DNA from: Hyphomonas sp.
GTDB lineage: Bacteria; Pseudomonadota; Alphaproteobacteria; Caulobacterales; Hyphomonadaceae
Assembly: GCA_013791775.1 (NCBI GenBank)
Contig: VMTE01000023.1
Span: 62,001 to 126,000 of the forward strand
Direction: 5' to 3'
Length of the DNA: 64,000 nucleotides
Below are positions 37,869 through 47,119 of this stretch, one piece after another. Position 1 is the stretch's first letter. Every line of letters begins with the position of its first letter. A program made the position numbers and the translations under genes. A model generated the notes under the pieces. It searched no databases, was not told the DNA's origin, and was given only the letters and a program-made list of their open reading frames with translations.

Positions 37869-38345
37869 ATGCGCGATGATGTCCAGATCAGGCGGGCAAA
37901 CCCGGCCGATTTCGATACGCTCGGCGCCGTGTTCCATGATGCCGTGCGCCAGGCAGCCACGGCCTATTCCGAGGCACAGCGCGCGGCCTGGTCGCCGGCC
38001 CCTCGCCGCGGCGAGGCCTGGGCTACGCGGCTTGGCGCGCAGCAGGTGTGGCTCGCCGAGGCAAACGGACAGGCCCTCGGATTTATGACGCTGGCGCCGG
38101 ACGGCCATGTCGATTTCGCCTACATCGTCCGGGCCTCTCAGGGGCAAGGCCTGTTTCGCCGGCTCTACGCCGCGCTGGAGACCGGGGCCCACCACCTCGG
38201 TATTCGCCGTCTCTGGACCGAGGCGAGCCTGCATGCGAAGGCGCCCTTTGAGGTCATGGGCTTCACCGTCGTGTTTCCGGAATCGGTGGAGCGCGGCGGC
38301 GAAACCTTCAAACGCTTCCGGATGGAGAAAGAACTCAATGCCTGA
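37869..38345 (+). CDS. GNAT acetyltransferase
   Basis: 158 residues from MRDDVQIRRA; an ATG at 37860 is the alternative, but its GGAG is only 2 nt away, versus 11 nt for 37869. The GNAT core is visible: FAYIVRASQGQGLFRRLYAA (acetyl-CoA loop QGQGLF) and a C-terminal FEVMGFTVVF. The acceptor is unknown. It overlaps the following esterase gene by 8 bp, so they are co-translated. Confidence 0.85.
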   Translation: MRDDVQIRRANPADFDTLGAVFHDAVRQAATAYSEAQRAAWSPAPRRGEAWATRLGAQQVWLAEANGQALGFMTLAPDGHVDFAYIVRASQGQGLFRRLYAALETGAHHLGIRRLWTEASLHAKAPFEVMGFTVVFPESVERGGETFKRFRMEKELNA

Positions 38346-39471
38346 TACCGGCCCTGCCCCCCTCTCCGGCTTTGTCGCGCCCGGTTTCGAGCCGGTGCAG
38401 GACGCCTTTGCGGACAATTTCGCACGCGGCGAGGAACAGGGCGCCGGCTTCTCGGTGATCCTGGACGGCGAGGTGGTCGTCGATCTCACCGGCGGCTGGG
38501 CCGACCGCGCGGGCACGCGCGCCTGGGACGGGCGCACGATCGTACCGGTCTATTCGACCACCAAGGGCATCGCGGCCCTCGTGATGGCGATGGCGACCGA
38601 GGCGCTGCCGGCCGGCTATGAAACGCCGGTCGCGGAAGTCTGGCCGGAATTTGCCGCCGCCGGGAAAGGCGCCGTCACGATCGGCGAAGTCGCCAGCCAT
38701 CAGGCGGGCCTGCCGGGCTTTGCCGAGGCGATCGACCCCGCCCTCTGGCTCGACCCGCCGGCCTGCGCCGCCGCCCTCGCGCAGCTTGCCCCGATGTGGC
38801 CGCCCGGCAGCGCGCATGGCTACCATCCGCTGACCTGGGGTTACCTCGTGGGCGAGATCGTCCGGCGCATCACCGGGCGCACGCTGGGCACGATCCTGCG
38901 CGAAGACATCTGCGCGCCGCTCGGCATCGATTTCCAGATCGGCCTGCCGGAAGCCGGGCATGACCGCGTCGCCGAAATCCTCCGCCCGAAGGCGCTCGCC
39001 GAACTGGGCGAGATCACCCCGCCCCGCCGCGCGGCCTTCGTGTCGAAATGGGCGGCGCCTGACCGGGGTGGCGCGATCTGGCGCGAGATCGAAATTCCCT
39101 CCGCCAACGGACATGGTACCGCCTCCGCTGTCGCCACGCTTTACAATGCCTATGCCTCGGTCGGCCTGATCGGCGGCAAGCGGCTGATGCGGCCCGGCAC
39201 CTTCGAGGCGCTGACCCGGCCCCGCGTTGACGGGCCGGACCTCGTGCTGCCCATGACCACGCGCTTCGGCGCCGGCATCATGCACAACAACCTCAAGGCC
39301 TTCGGACCGTTCGAGGACGGGCTTGGCCATTGCGGCTGGGGCGGCTCGCTGGCCATCGCCTCACCCTCGCGGGGCCTCACCTGCGCGTATGTGATGAACC
39401 GCCAGTCGAACATCCTCGTCGGCGACCCGCGCGCCGTCCGCCTGGTCGAAGCTGTGGCCGGTTGTCTTTGA
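38338..39471 (+). CDS. Serine beta-lactamase-fold esterase (EstB-like)
   Basis: 377 residues, no signal peptide. The class C beta-lactamase/class VIII esterase active site SxxK is STTK in VYSTTKGIAALVMA; the tyrosine motif is HGYHPLTWGYL (Tyr-x-x position), and the C-terminal HCGWGGSL stands where KTG would be. These features point to an EstB-type carboxylesterase rather than a beta-lactamase. It overlaps the GNAT gene by 8 bp and its stop overlaps the LysE gene's TTG start. Confidence 0.87.
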   Translation: MPDTGPAPLSGFVAPGFEPVQDAFADNFARGEEQGAGFSVILDGEVVVDLTGGWADRAGTRAWDGRTIVPVYSTTKGIAALVMAMATEALPAGYETPVAEVWPEFAAAGKGAVTIGEVASHQAGLPGFAEAIDPALWLDPPACAAALAQLAPMWPPGSAHGYHPLTWGYLVGEIVRRITGRTLGTILREDICAPLGIDFQIGLPEAGHDRVAEILRPKALAELGEITPPRRAAFVSKWAAPDRGGAIWREIEIPSANGHGTASAVATLYNAYASVGLIGGKRLMRPGTFEALTRPRVDGPDLVLPMTTRFGAGIMHNNLKAFGPFEDGLGHCGWGGSLAIASPSRGLTCAYVMNRQSNILVGDPRAVRLVEAVAGCL

Positions 39472-40091
39472 GCCTGCTCGCCGGCATCGACTGGATCGGC
39501 TTCCTGATCGCGATGGTCGTGGTCGAACTGACGCCCGGGCCCAACATGGGCTGGCTCGCCGCCCTGACGCTGCGCGAGGGCCGCAAGGCCGGCTTTGCCG
39601 CCGTTGCGGGCATCACGTTCGGCCTCAGCCTGCAACTGCTCGCGGCGATCACCGGCCTCGCCGCGCTGATCGCCGCCGCGCCCACGGTGTTCGGCCTGCT
39701 GCACTGGGCCGGCGTCGCCTTCATGCTCTACCTCGCCTGGGCGGCTTTCACGGACGGGGCCTCAGCCGTGACCGCCGATATCGGCTCCGAGCGCGGTTTC
39801 CGGCGCGGGGTGATCGCCAATGTGCTGAACCCCAAGGCGCTGGTCTTCTATGTGCTGCTGATCAGCCAGTTCATCGATGCGTCCACCGGTCCGGTCTGGC
39901 TGCAGAGTCTCATCCTGGGATTGATCCACCTGAGCATCGCGGCGACGGTCCACATCGCCATCGTCCTCCTCGCCCAGACGCTGGGCGCGCGGCTGGAGAC
40001 CTGGCGCACATCGCTTGCCGCCCGCCTCGTCTTTGCGGGCCTGATGGTGGCAATCGCCCTCTGGATCGCGCTGACGCCGCCGGCCGCCTGA
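39468..40091 (+). CDS. LysE/RhtB-family exporter
   Basis: 207 residues, six helices. Typical of the family: VVVELTPGPNMGWLAALTLR (the TPGP motif) and GVIANVLNPKALVFYVLLIS. The only start giving a normal length is TTG at 39468, overlapping the esterase stop (TTGA); the first internal ATG falls inside helix 1. LysE proteins export amino acids or derivatives. With the GNAT and esterase genes upstream, it may export or detoxify a modified small molecule (inference). Confidence 0.85.
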   Translation: MSLLAGIDWIGFLIAMVVVELTPGPNMGWLAALTLREGRKAGFAAVAGITFGLSLQLLAAITGLAALIAAAPTVFGLLHWAGVAFMLYLAWAAFTDGASAVTADIGSERGFRRGVIANVLNPKALVFYVLLISQFIDASTGPVWLQSLILGLIHLSIAATVHIAIVLLAQTLGARLETWRTSLAARLVFAGLMVAIALWIALTPPAA

Positions 40092-40156
40092 GGGGCTGGC
40101 ACGGGCCTTGCTCTGTACGGTCCAGATCGGAAGCCCATCTGCATCTGAAACACTTT

Positions 40157-40189
40157 AACGGCGGCCCCTTCAGGTGCCGCCGTTTTTTT
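40157..40189 (+). terminator. Rho-independent terminator after the LysE-family gene
   Basis: A hairpin with arms ACGGCGGC / GCCGCCGT, loop of 10, followed by seven Ts. It is 65 bp after the stop. A run of about ten Cs follows, then the convergent rarD end. Confidence 0.88.
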
Positions 40190-40207
40190 GACCCCCCCCC
40201 CGCGATC

Positions 40208-41119
40208 TCAGGCCGGTCTCGCCGTCCGGGCCAGCCGCCTCGCTTTGGCCTCGCCCATCAGGCTGTCGGCGGTGAAGATCACCAGCGCAGTCCAGATACA
40301 GCCGAAGGCGGCGGCATGGACCGGCGTGAATGTTTCCCTGAACACGAACACCGCGATCAGGAACTGCAGCGTCGGTCCGATATACTGCATCATGCCGATG
40401 GTGGAGAGTTTCAGCCGCTTGGCGGCGAGGGCAAACAGGATCAGCGGAAAGGCGGTGATCGGTCCGGCCGCCATCAGGAGGCCGATGTCCCAGCCGCCTT
40501 CGCCCATCCACCGCCCGCCGGGCTGGGTGGTGGCAAACCAGACCAGCCAGCCGCAAGCCAGCGGCGCCAGCAAGGCGACTTCAACGAGGAAGCCCGCACG
40601 GCTGTCGATTGCCACCTTCTTCCGGATCACCGAGTAGAAGGCGAACGTGGTGCACAGCGCCAGCGCTACCCAGGGCACATGGCCGAAGGCGAACGCCATC
40701 ACCGCCACGCCCACGGCGGCAATCACCACGGCAACCCATTGCGCGGGGCGAAGCGTCTCGGAAAAGATCAGCATGCCGAGCAAGACATTGACCAGCGGGT
40801 TGATGTAGTAGCCGAGCGAGGCCTCCATCGTGCGGTCCGCATTCACCGCCCAGATGTAGATCGCCCAGTTCGCCCCGATCAGCACACCCGACAGCGCCAG
40901 CCATTTCAGGTTCGATCCGGCGAAGGCCGCCCGCACGTCGCGCCAGTTGGCGGCGAGCGCGATCAGCACGATGGCCGTCGGCACGGACCAGATCACCCGG
41001 TGCGCGAGCAGCTCGAAGGCGCCGACATGTTTCATCGCGCGGATGTACAGCGGCAGGCTACCCCAGATGAGATAGGCACCGAGGGCGGCGGGAAAACCAA
41101 GGCGAAGCGCAGCGTTCAT
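40208..41119 (-). CDS. rarD: RarD family EamA transporter
   Basis: 303 residues, ten transmembrane helices. GAYLIWGSLPLYIRAMKHVG and LAHRVIWSVPTAIVLIA near the N terminus and the middle GYYINPLVNVLLGMLIFSE, TLRPAQW are typical RarD. RarD proteins are linked to chloramphenicol sensitivity in Pseudomonas, but the physiological substrate is not known. It converges on the LysE operon. Confidence 0.9.
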   Translation of the reverse strand: MNAALRLGFPAALGAYLIWGSLPLYIRAMKHVGAFELLAHRVIWSVPTAIVLIALAANWRDVRAAFAGSNLKWLALSGVLIGANWAIYIWAVNADRTMEASLGYYINPLVNVLLGMLIFSETLRPAQWVAVVIAAVGVAVMAFAFGHVPWVALALCTTFAFYSVIRKKVAIDSRAGFLVEVALLAPLACGWLVWFATTQPGGRWMGEGGWDIGLLMAAGPITAFPLILFALAAKRLKLSTIGMMQYIGPTLQFLIAVFVFRETFTPVHAAAFGCIWTALVIFTADSLMGEAKARRLARTARPA

Positions 41120-41240
41120 GCGCGGGACCTATAGGCCCCTGCCCAAACCCGCGCCACCCGGATTTTGCGGAGCCCCGCGCACTGGTCAACCCGCCTGCCG
41201 GACGCTAGGTCAGAGGGGCAACCAGATCAGGATCCACCCC

Positions 41241-42518
41241 ATGCTCCGCTCGTTCCTTGCCGCTGCCAGCCTCTTCGCCCTCAGCGCCGCCGCCTCCGCC
41301 GAAACCCTGCTGCTGGCGGGCGGGCACATCGTCGATGTCGAGCGCGGCGTGGTGATGAAGGACCATGACGTGCTCGTCGAGGACGGGCGTATCAAGGCGG
41401 TCGGCCGCGCCGGCACGCTCGGCGCACCGGGCGCTGCCAGGATCGACATGGCGGGCGCCTGGTTGCTGCCGGGCCTGTCGGACAGCCACGTCCACCTCAC
41501 CAGCCGTGCCGACCTGCACGGCTTCCGCCGCCTGACCGTCTCGATACCGCGCGCGGCGATCTCCGGCGTCGCGAACGCCGCAACGACGCTGCGCGCCGGC
41601 TTTACGACCGTGCGCAATCTCGGCGCGCCGGGCTTCACCGATGTCGATCTCAAGAGCGCCATTGATTCAGGCGAAGTGCCCGGCCCCCGGATCATTCCGG
41701 CCGGTCAGTCCATCGGCATCACCGGCGGCCACTGCGATTCCAACCTGATGCCCTACGAGGCACACGACACGTCCGGCGGCGTGGCCGATGGTCCGTGGGC
41801 GGTACGCCAGAAGGTGCGCGAGAACAAGAAATACGGCGCCGAGGTGATCAAGTTCTGCGGCACGGGCGGCGTGTTGTCCAAGGGCACGACCATCGGCGCC
41901 CAGCAGTTCACGCTGGAAGAGATGCAGGCCATCGTCAGCGAGGCCCACGAGCTGGGTCTGAAGGTCGCCGTGCACGCCCACGGGGCCAAGGGCATCGCCA
42001 CCGCCATCGAGGCCGGCGTCGACTCGGTCGAACATGCCAGCCTGATCACCGACCAGAGCCTGAAGGACGCCGTGAAGAAAGGCATCTTCCTGTCGATGGA
42101 CATCTACGTGTCGGACTTCATCCTCGGCGAAGGCGAGGCCGCCGGCATCCTCCCGGAATCGCTGGAGAAGGAAAAGACCGTCGGCAAGGCGCAGCGCGAG
42201 CGTTTCCAGGCCGCCGTCAAGGCCGGTGCAAAACTGGCCTTCGGCACCGATGCCGGCGTGTATACCCACGGCCTCAACGCCCGCCAGTTCGCCTTCATGG
42301 TCCAGTGGGGCATGACGCCCGCCGAAGCGATCCGCGCAGCAACGATGGGCAATGCCGAACTCTTCGGCCTGAAGGATGACATCGGTTCCCTCACCGCCGG
42401 CAAGCGCGCCGACATCATCGCGGTGGACGGTGATCCGCTGGCGGACGTTCGCCAGCTGGAGGACGTCGACTTCGTGATGAAGGACGGGGTCGTGTTTTAT
42501 GATGGGTTGGGCAAATAG
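41241..42518 (+). CDS. Exported metal-dependent amidohydrolase (Xaa-Pro dipeptidase-like)
   Basis: 425 residues with a Sec signal (MLRSFLAAASLFALSAAASA). Active-site motifs: LPGLSDSHVHL (first metal site), TTVRNLGAPG, VIKFCGTGGVLSKG with the carboxylated Lys position, VAVHAHGAKGI, VEHASLI and FGTDAGVYTHG. This fits the Sgx9260/prolidase-like amidohydrolases that hydrolyse L-Xaa-Pro or N-acyl-amino acids. It is periplasmic. No close operon partner. Confidence 0.88.
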   Translation: MLRSFLAAASLFALSAAASAETLLLAGGHIVDVERGVVMKDHDVLVEDGRIKAVGRAGTLGAPGAARIDMAGAWLLPGLSDSHVHLTSRADLHGFRRLTVSIPRAAISGVANAATTLRAGFTTVRNLGAPGFTDVDLKSAIDSGEVPGPRIIPAGQSIGITGGHCDSNLMPYEAHDTSGGVADGPWAVRQKVRENKKYGAEVIKFCGTGGVLSKGTTIGAQQFTLEEMQAIVSEAHELGLKVAVHAHGAKGIATAIEAGVDSVEHASLITDQSLKDAVKKGIFLSMDIYVSDFILGEGEAAGILPESLEKEKTVGKAQRERFQAAVKAGAKLAFGTDAGVYTHGLNARQFAFMVQWGMTPAEAIRAATMGNAELFGLKDDIGSLTAGKRADIIAVDGDPLADVRQLEDVDFVMKDGVVFYDGLGK

Positions 42519-42529
42519 GCTCTTTCTTC

Positions 42530-42671
42530 CCCTCTCCCTTGGGAGAGGGTGGCGGAAGACCGAAGGTCTGGAGCCGGGTGAGGGGGCGCAACGGTGCGCC
42601 GGAGAGCGAGCTTGAGGGCGGAAGGGCCGCGCCCCCTCACCCCTGCCCCTCTCCCAAGGGAGAGAGGTTCG
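42530..42671. repeat. Complex GC-rich inverted-repeat element
   Basis: Two CCCTCTCCC-type hairpins (CCCTCTCCC-TT-GGGAGAGGG at 42533-42552, and CCCCTCTCCCAAGGGAGAGAGG at 42646-42667) flank a 13-bp inverted repeat, GGTGAGGGGGCGC (42578-42590) and GCGCCCCCTCACC (42630-42642). It appears to be a dispersed non-coding repeat; a half copy is at 54951-54988. Confidence 0.72.
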
Positions 42672-42692
42672 AAGAGCGTCCTGGCCAGACTC

Positions 42693-42722
42693 AAAAAAGG
42701 CCGCCCTTTCAGGCGGCCTTTT
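42693..42722. terminator. Bidirectional terminator
   Basis: AAAAAA, arms GGCCGCC / GGCGGCC with a 6-nt loop, then TTTT. It can serve both the amidohydrolase (plus) and the TonB receptor (minus) genes. Confidence 0.88.
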
Positions 42723-42788
42723 CCAGTCTGGCACCCCCCGGTGCCCCGTCGGAACCGGGCGTGGCCCGGTCCGCTCCAGACGCCGTGA

Positions 42789-45296
42789 TTACCCGAACTT
42801 GTAATTGAACCGGACGCCGATCGCACGCGGCGCGCCGACGAAGGTGTAGAAGCTGCGGGTGTAAACCGGGCCGCCATCGGAATCGGTGAGGACCTGGTTG
42901 AACAGCGGGGTCGAGACAACGCCGGTCTCATAATACTCGTCGAACAGGTTGTTGACGAACAGGGTCGCCGACCACGGACCGGTATCGTAGACCGCCGAGG
43001 CATTCGCCACGCCGTAGCTGTCGAGCGTGATGCCGTCACCGAGATCACCGGTGCGCGTCAGCACTTCGCCCTGCCAGGCATAGCCGCCATGGAAGGTCAG
43101 TGTACGGCCGCCGGCGAGATCGTGGACATACGTGCCGAAGATCGAGAACTGGTCTTCCGGTGAGCCGGGCAACCGGTCGCCGTCGCGTCCGTCAATCAGC
43201 ACCGTGCCGAAGCCCGGCGGCGTGATCGAGCCGACAAGGCCCGGCGCCGCGGCGGTCAGCGCCGCCTCCGTGTGGCTGTAGCTGCCGCGCAGCGACAGCG
43301 CGTCGGAGACGATCCACTGGCCGTTGAACTCGACACCTTTCGATTCGGCGCCGTCGGCGTTGACCGTGATCGGCAGCGACGCGTTGATCGTCGCCGAGGT
43401 CAGCTGAGGGTCGGTCCATTCGACATAGTAGGCCGCGCCGTTCAGCGTAACCCGGCCGCCGGCCAGCGTGGACTTGAAGCCCACTTCATAGTTGGTCGTC
43501 GTATCCGGCAGGTACTGGCGTTCATCGCGGGTCGAGACATCTCCCGCGTTCGGCCCGAACTGCTGGCCCGGCGCCAGGGCGCAAGCGCCCTGCACGTTCG
43601 GCGCCAGCGGATCGAAGGCCGGGCAATCGGCGATGCCGTTGGAGTCGCCGATCCTGTAGCCTTCCGAAACCGTCAGGTAGCCGAGGAAGTCCTCGGTGAA
43701 CTTGTAGGCGGTGTTGAACTTGTACAGCGTGCCTTCGTCCGACTGGCCGGTGCGTTCGGTGCCGTTCGGGCTGCCGGCGGCAAAGTCCGCCTGCAGACTA
43801 TCCTGCAGCGAACTGACGCCGACCGGAATGAAGGCCGGGTCAAACAGCGGGAAGTCCACGTCGCTGAACGATTCCAGATCATACTGGTAGTAGCGTCCGC
43901 CGACGGTGACGGTCCACTTGTCGGTGAGGTCGTATCCGATCTCGCCGAAGAAGGCCGACTCTTCGAGCTTCGAATAGAACTGCGAATAATATTCGAGATC
44001 GTCAGGCCGGCTGAACCCGGCAAACGCCGCATAGCCCGGCGTGAACTCGGCCGAATAGGACGCCTGTTCGAGCTGGTTGTAGAAGCCGCCGACGATCCAG
44101 TTGAGCGGCCCCTCGGTTTTCGACACCAGGCGGAGTTCCTGGTTGATGCGGTCTTCCTTGCCCTTCTCGTGCGTGAAGGAGGCGAAACTCGGAAAGGATT
44201 CGTAGCTGTATTCCAGTGTGATCAGCAGGTCGGTCTGGTCGCGCTGGCCGTCGTCGGCATACTTCGAATAGCCGGTGGCCGAGGTCAGTTCGGCAAAGCC
44301 GAGGTCGGCCACCACTTCCAGCGCGAGCAGCTGGTTGGTGATCTCGTTCGGCTCCGGCACGCGCTTGGCAAGCTCGTAATCGCCAGCCGGAACCGTCGAG
44401 CGCTTGCTCGATCCGCGGCGGCCGTCGATGTCCGACTTCTGAACGTAGTAGGTGAGCGTGCCGTCGAGCCAGGGCGTCGGCTCCCAGCGCGCGGCGATGC
44501 GGCCGGACAGGACGTCCTCGCCGTCGGCATCGTTCACGCGGCGCAGGTTGGCGGCCACGTCGGCAGGGTCGGTGAAATCCGGATCAGGATCCGACACGCC
44601 GATCTCGCGCACGATGTAGGGATAGTCGACGAAGCCGGAATCCTTCTCGAAATCGAGCGAGCCGCGCACGGCGAAGTTCGAGGCCAGCACCTTGTTGAAG
44701 GTGAAGCCGGTATCGTAGGACAGGTCATCGGCTTCGGAATACTGCGAGATCTCGGTGCGCACATCGAGCGTGTCGCCGCCGAAATCCGGCTTCTTCGGAA
44801 TGTAGCGGATCGCGCCGCCGAGGGTGCCGGCGCCGTAAAGCGTGCCTTGCGGGCCGAGCAGGACTTCGACGCGCTCCAGGTCGTTCAGCTTCAGGTCCAC
44901 ATAGACCGGCACTTCGCCAAGATAGGTGGCGACCGTTCCGCCGCCGTCATTGTTGCCGTCGCCGGAACCGAGGCCGTCGGCGTTGAGGCCGCGCACGATG
45001 ATCGGGTTGCCCTGGCGGCCGCCGCGATCGACGACGTTGATGCCCGGCACATAGGCGAGCACGTCGGCCAGTTCGTCGAAGCCCTGCTCCTCGATCTGGG
45101 CACTGCCCACTGCGGCAATGTTGAGCGGGATATCCTGGACGCTCTCGGCGCGGCGCGTCGCGGTGACGGTGACCGCCTCGACACGCAATTCGCCTTCGCC
45201 GGCGTCATCGACGGCCTCCTGGGCCGCAGCGGTGAAGGCGAAGGTTGAGGCCAGCACGGCGGCGCTGGCGGTCAGTAACAGAGTCTTGCGGGACAT
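42789..45296 (-). CDS. TonB-dependent outer-membrane receptor
   Basis: 835 residues with a signal peptide (MSRKTLLLTASAAVLASTFAFTAAAQEA region). The plug domain shows RRAESVQDIPLNIAAVG, FDELADVLAYVPGINVVDRG and NPIIVRGLNADG; the rest is the 22-strand barrel ending RAIGVRFNYKFG. The extended family is the one that is abundant in Caulobacter and sphingomonads. The ligand is unknown. It is divergent from a TPR-sulfotransferase, a pairing I recall as recurrent. Confidence 0.93.
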   Translation of the reverse strand: MSRKTLLLTASAAVLASTFAFTAAAQEAVDDAGEGELRVEAVTVTATRRAESVQDIPLNIAAVGSAQIEEQGFDELADVLAYVPGINVVDRGGRQGNPIIVRGLNADGLGSGDGNNDGGGTVATYLGEVPVYVDLKLNDLERVEVLLGPQGTLYGAGTLGGAIRYIPKKPDFGGDTLDVRTEISQYSEADDLSYDTGFTFNKVLASNFAVRGSLDFEKDSGFVDYPYIVREIGVSDPDPDFTDPADVAANLRRVNDADGEDVLSGRIAARWEPTPWLDGTLTYYVQKSDIDGRRGSSKRSTVPAGDYELAKRVPEPNEITNQLLALEVVADLGFAELTSATGYSKYADDGQRDQTDLLITLEYSYESFPSFASFTHEKGKEDRINQELRLVSKTEGPLNWIVGGFYNQLEQASYSAEFTPGYAAFAGFSRPDDLEYYSQFYSKLEESAFFGEIGYDLTDKWTVTVGGRYYQYDLESFSDVDFPLFDPAFIPVGVSSLQDSLQADFAAGSPNGTERTGQSDEGTLYKFNTAYKFTEDFLGYLTVSEGYRIGDSNGIADCPAFDPLAPNVQGACALAPGQQFGPNAGDVSTRDERQYLPDTTTNYEVGFKSTLAGGRVTLNGAAYYVEWTDPQLTSATINASLPITVNADGAESKGVEFNGQWIVSDALSLRGSYSHTEAALTAAAPGLVGSITPPGFGTVLIDGRDGDRLPGSPEDQFSIFGTYVHDLAGGRTLTFHGGYAWQGEVLTRTGDLGDGITLDSYGVANASAVYDTGPWSATLFVNNLFDEYYETGVVSTPLFNQVLTDSDGGPVYTRSFYTFVGAPRAIGVRFNYKFG

Positions 45297-45459
45297 TTCT
45301 TATTCCTTATTTTGCGGTTTCGTGACCGCCCCTCGCCGCCGATTAGGTTCGGAAGGTGGATCACGCGCAAGATGCGCAGACGCGTTTGCTTCCATTTTCC
45401 GGGCAGATGCAGCAAAAAGAACACAGCGCACCGTTCACAGAACAGTTTTTGGGAATACT

Positions 45460-47073
45460 TTGCCCCTCTCTGCACAAACTTCAGGCTCCGAAGACCCCCG
45501 CTTGCAGGCGGCCGCCCGGCTGCTGGCGCGCAAGGCCTACCGCGAAGCACATGCCCTGTGCCTGGACGTCCTGAAAGATGACACGGCGAATGCTGAAGCC
45601 TTCTACCTGCTCGGCCTGCTGACCGCCGATCACGGCAATTACGGGAAGGCTGAAGACCTGTTCCGGTCTGCGGCCGAACGCCGGCCCGGCCATGCCGGCG
45701 CCCATGCGCAACGGGCCCGGTGCCTGATCGCCCTGTCGCGCCGCAGCGAGGCCGTAGAGGCCGCGCGGACCGCAGCCGGGCTGCAGCCGCGCGACGCGTT
45801 CACGCTGGACACGGTCGGCGTGGTGCTCAGCCGGGCGGGCCTGCACGCCGAAGCCCTGCCTTATTATGCGAAGGCGGCCGAGGCCGAGCCCGGCAATGCC
45901 GGCTATCACTACAACCACGCCGCCGCGCTTCAGTTCGCCGGGGAGATGGACGCTGCCCGCGCGGCCTACCGCCTGTGCGCGGCGCATGACCCCGGCGACA
46001 CGCGCGGCCTGCCCGCCGTGGTCCAGATCACGAAGCAGACCGAAGCTGCCAACGAGGTCGCGGCGCTCGAAGCCCTGTTCGCCCGGCATGCCGGCGACCC
46101 CGACGCGGCGCTGCGGATCGGGCATGCCCTCGCCAAAGCCGCCGAGGATCTCGGCCGGCCGGAGACGGCGCTCGCCTGGCTGGAGCGGGCGAAGGCGGGC
46201 AAGCGCGCACGTGTCTCCCACGACCCCGAGGCGGACGCCGCCCTGTTCGATGCCGCGATCCGCGCCGCCGGAACGCTCCGGGGACGGACGAGCGGGGCAG
46301 AGGGCGCGCCGGTGTTCATCTGCGGCATGCCGCGCACCGGCACGACGCTGGTGGACCGGATCCTCTCCGGCCACAGCCAGTTGACCTCGGCCGGGGAACT
46401 CACCGACTTTGCGCTCTGCCTGAAGCGCCTGACGCGGACGCCGTCGAACCTGGTGCTCGACCCCGGGACGCTGGACGCGGCAGCGGGCGCCGACCTCACG
46501 GCGCTGGGCGAAGGCTACATGGCGAGCGTGGCCGCATCGCTCGGCCCGACCGGACGGTTCACCGACAAGATGCCGCTGAACATACTGCTGGCGCCGGTGA
46601 TCCTCGCCGCCCTGCCCGCGGCGCGGGTGATCTGCCTCAGGCGCCACCCGGCCGATACGGTATTGTCGAACTACCGGCAGATGTTTGCGACGAGTTTCTC
46701 CTATTACAATTACGCCTACCGGCTGGAGGACACGGCGCGCTACTATGTTCAGTTCGACCGGCTGGTCCGGACCCTCGAAGATGCGCTGCCTGCCGACCGG
46801 TTCACGGTGGTGCATTACGAGCAGGTCGTGGCGGACCTTGAGCGCGAAGCTCGGCGGCTGCTGGATTTCTGCGGGCTGCCTTTCGAGCCGGCCTGTCTTT
46901 CGTTTCACGAGAATGCCGCGCCGGTGGCAACGGCGAGTTCGGCGCAAGTGCGCCAGCCCCTCTACACCTCCGCGCTCGGCCGCTGGAAGCGCTATGAAGC
47001 GGGGATGAAACCGGCGCTCGACATACTTGACGCGGCGGGCTGCCTTGCGCCGGGAGAAAGATCGGCTACCTGA
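45460..47073 (+). CDS. TPR-containing sulfotransferase
   Basis: 537 residues. An N-terminal TPR array (about residues 10-180: AEAFYLLGLLTADHGNYGKA and so on) precedes a sulfotransferase domain with a P-loop-like PAPS site, VFICGMPRTGTTLVDRILSG, and the 3'-phosphate motif RVICLRRHPADTVLSNYR. No ATG gives an acceptable N terminus; TTG at 45460, seven bases after a GGGA site, is the likely start. It transfers sulfate from PAPS to an unknown acceptor, perhaps a protein or glycan bound by the TPRs. It is divergent from the TonB receptor. Confidence 0.87.
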   Translation: MPLSAQTSGSEDPRLQAAARLLARKAYREAHALCLDVLKDDTANAEAFYLLGLLTADHGNYGKAEDLFRSAAERRPGHAGAHAQRARCLIALSRRSEAVEAARTAAGLQPRDAFTLDTVGVVLSRAGLHAEALPYYAKAAEAEPGNAGYHYNHAAALQFAGEMDAARAAYRLCAAHDPGDTRGLPAVVQITKQTEAANEVAALEALFARHAGDPDAALRIGHALAKAAEDLGRPETALAWLERAKAGKRARVSHDPEADAALFDAAIRAAGTLRGRTSGAEGAPVFICGMPRTGTTLVDRILSGHSQLTSAGELTDFALCLKRLTRTPSNLVLDPGTLDAAAGADLTALGEGYMASVAASLGPTGRFTDKMPLNILLAPVILAALPAARVICLRRHPADTVLSNYRQMFATSFSYYNYAYRLEDTARYYVQFDRLVRTLEDALPADRFTVVHYEQVVADLEREARRLLDFCGLPFEPACLSFHENAAPVATASSAQVRQPLYTSALGRWKRYEAGMKPALDILDAAGCLAPGERSAT

Positions 47074-47119
47074 GGGGTGGATATCAGTTTGACCGCCGAC
47101 TTCAGAGGGACACGCCGCC

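Noticed and set aside
40190-40201. Run of about ten Cs after the LysE terminator as a phase-variable tract
   Set aside because: It is intergenic, between convergent genes, with no promoter nearby that its length could affect.
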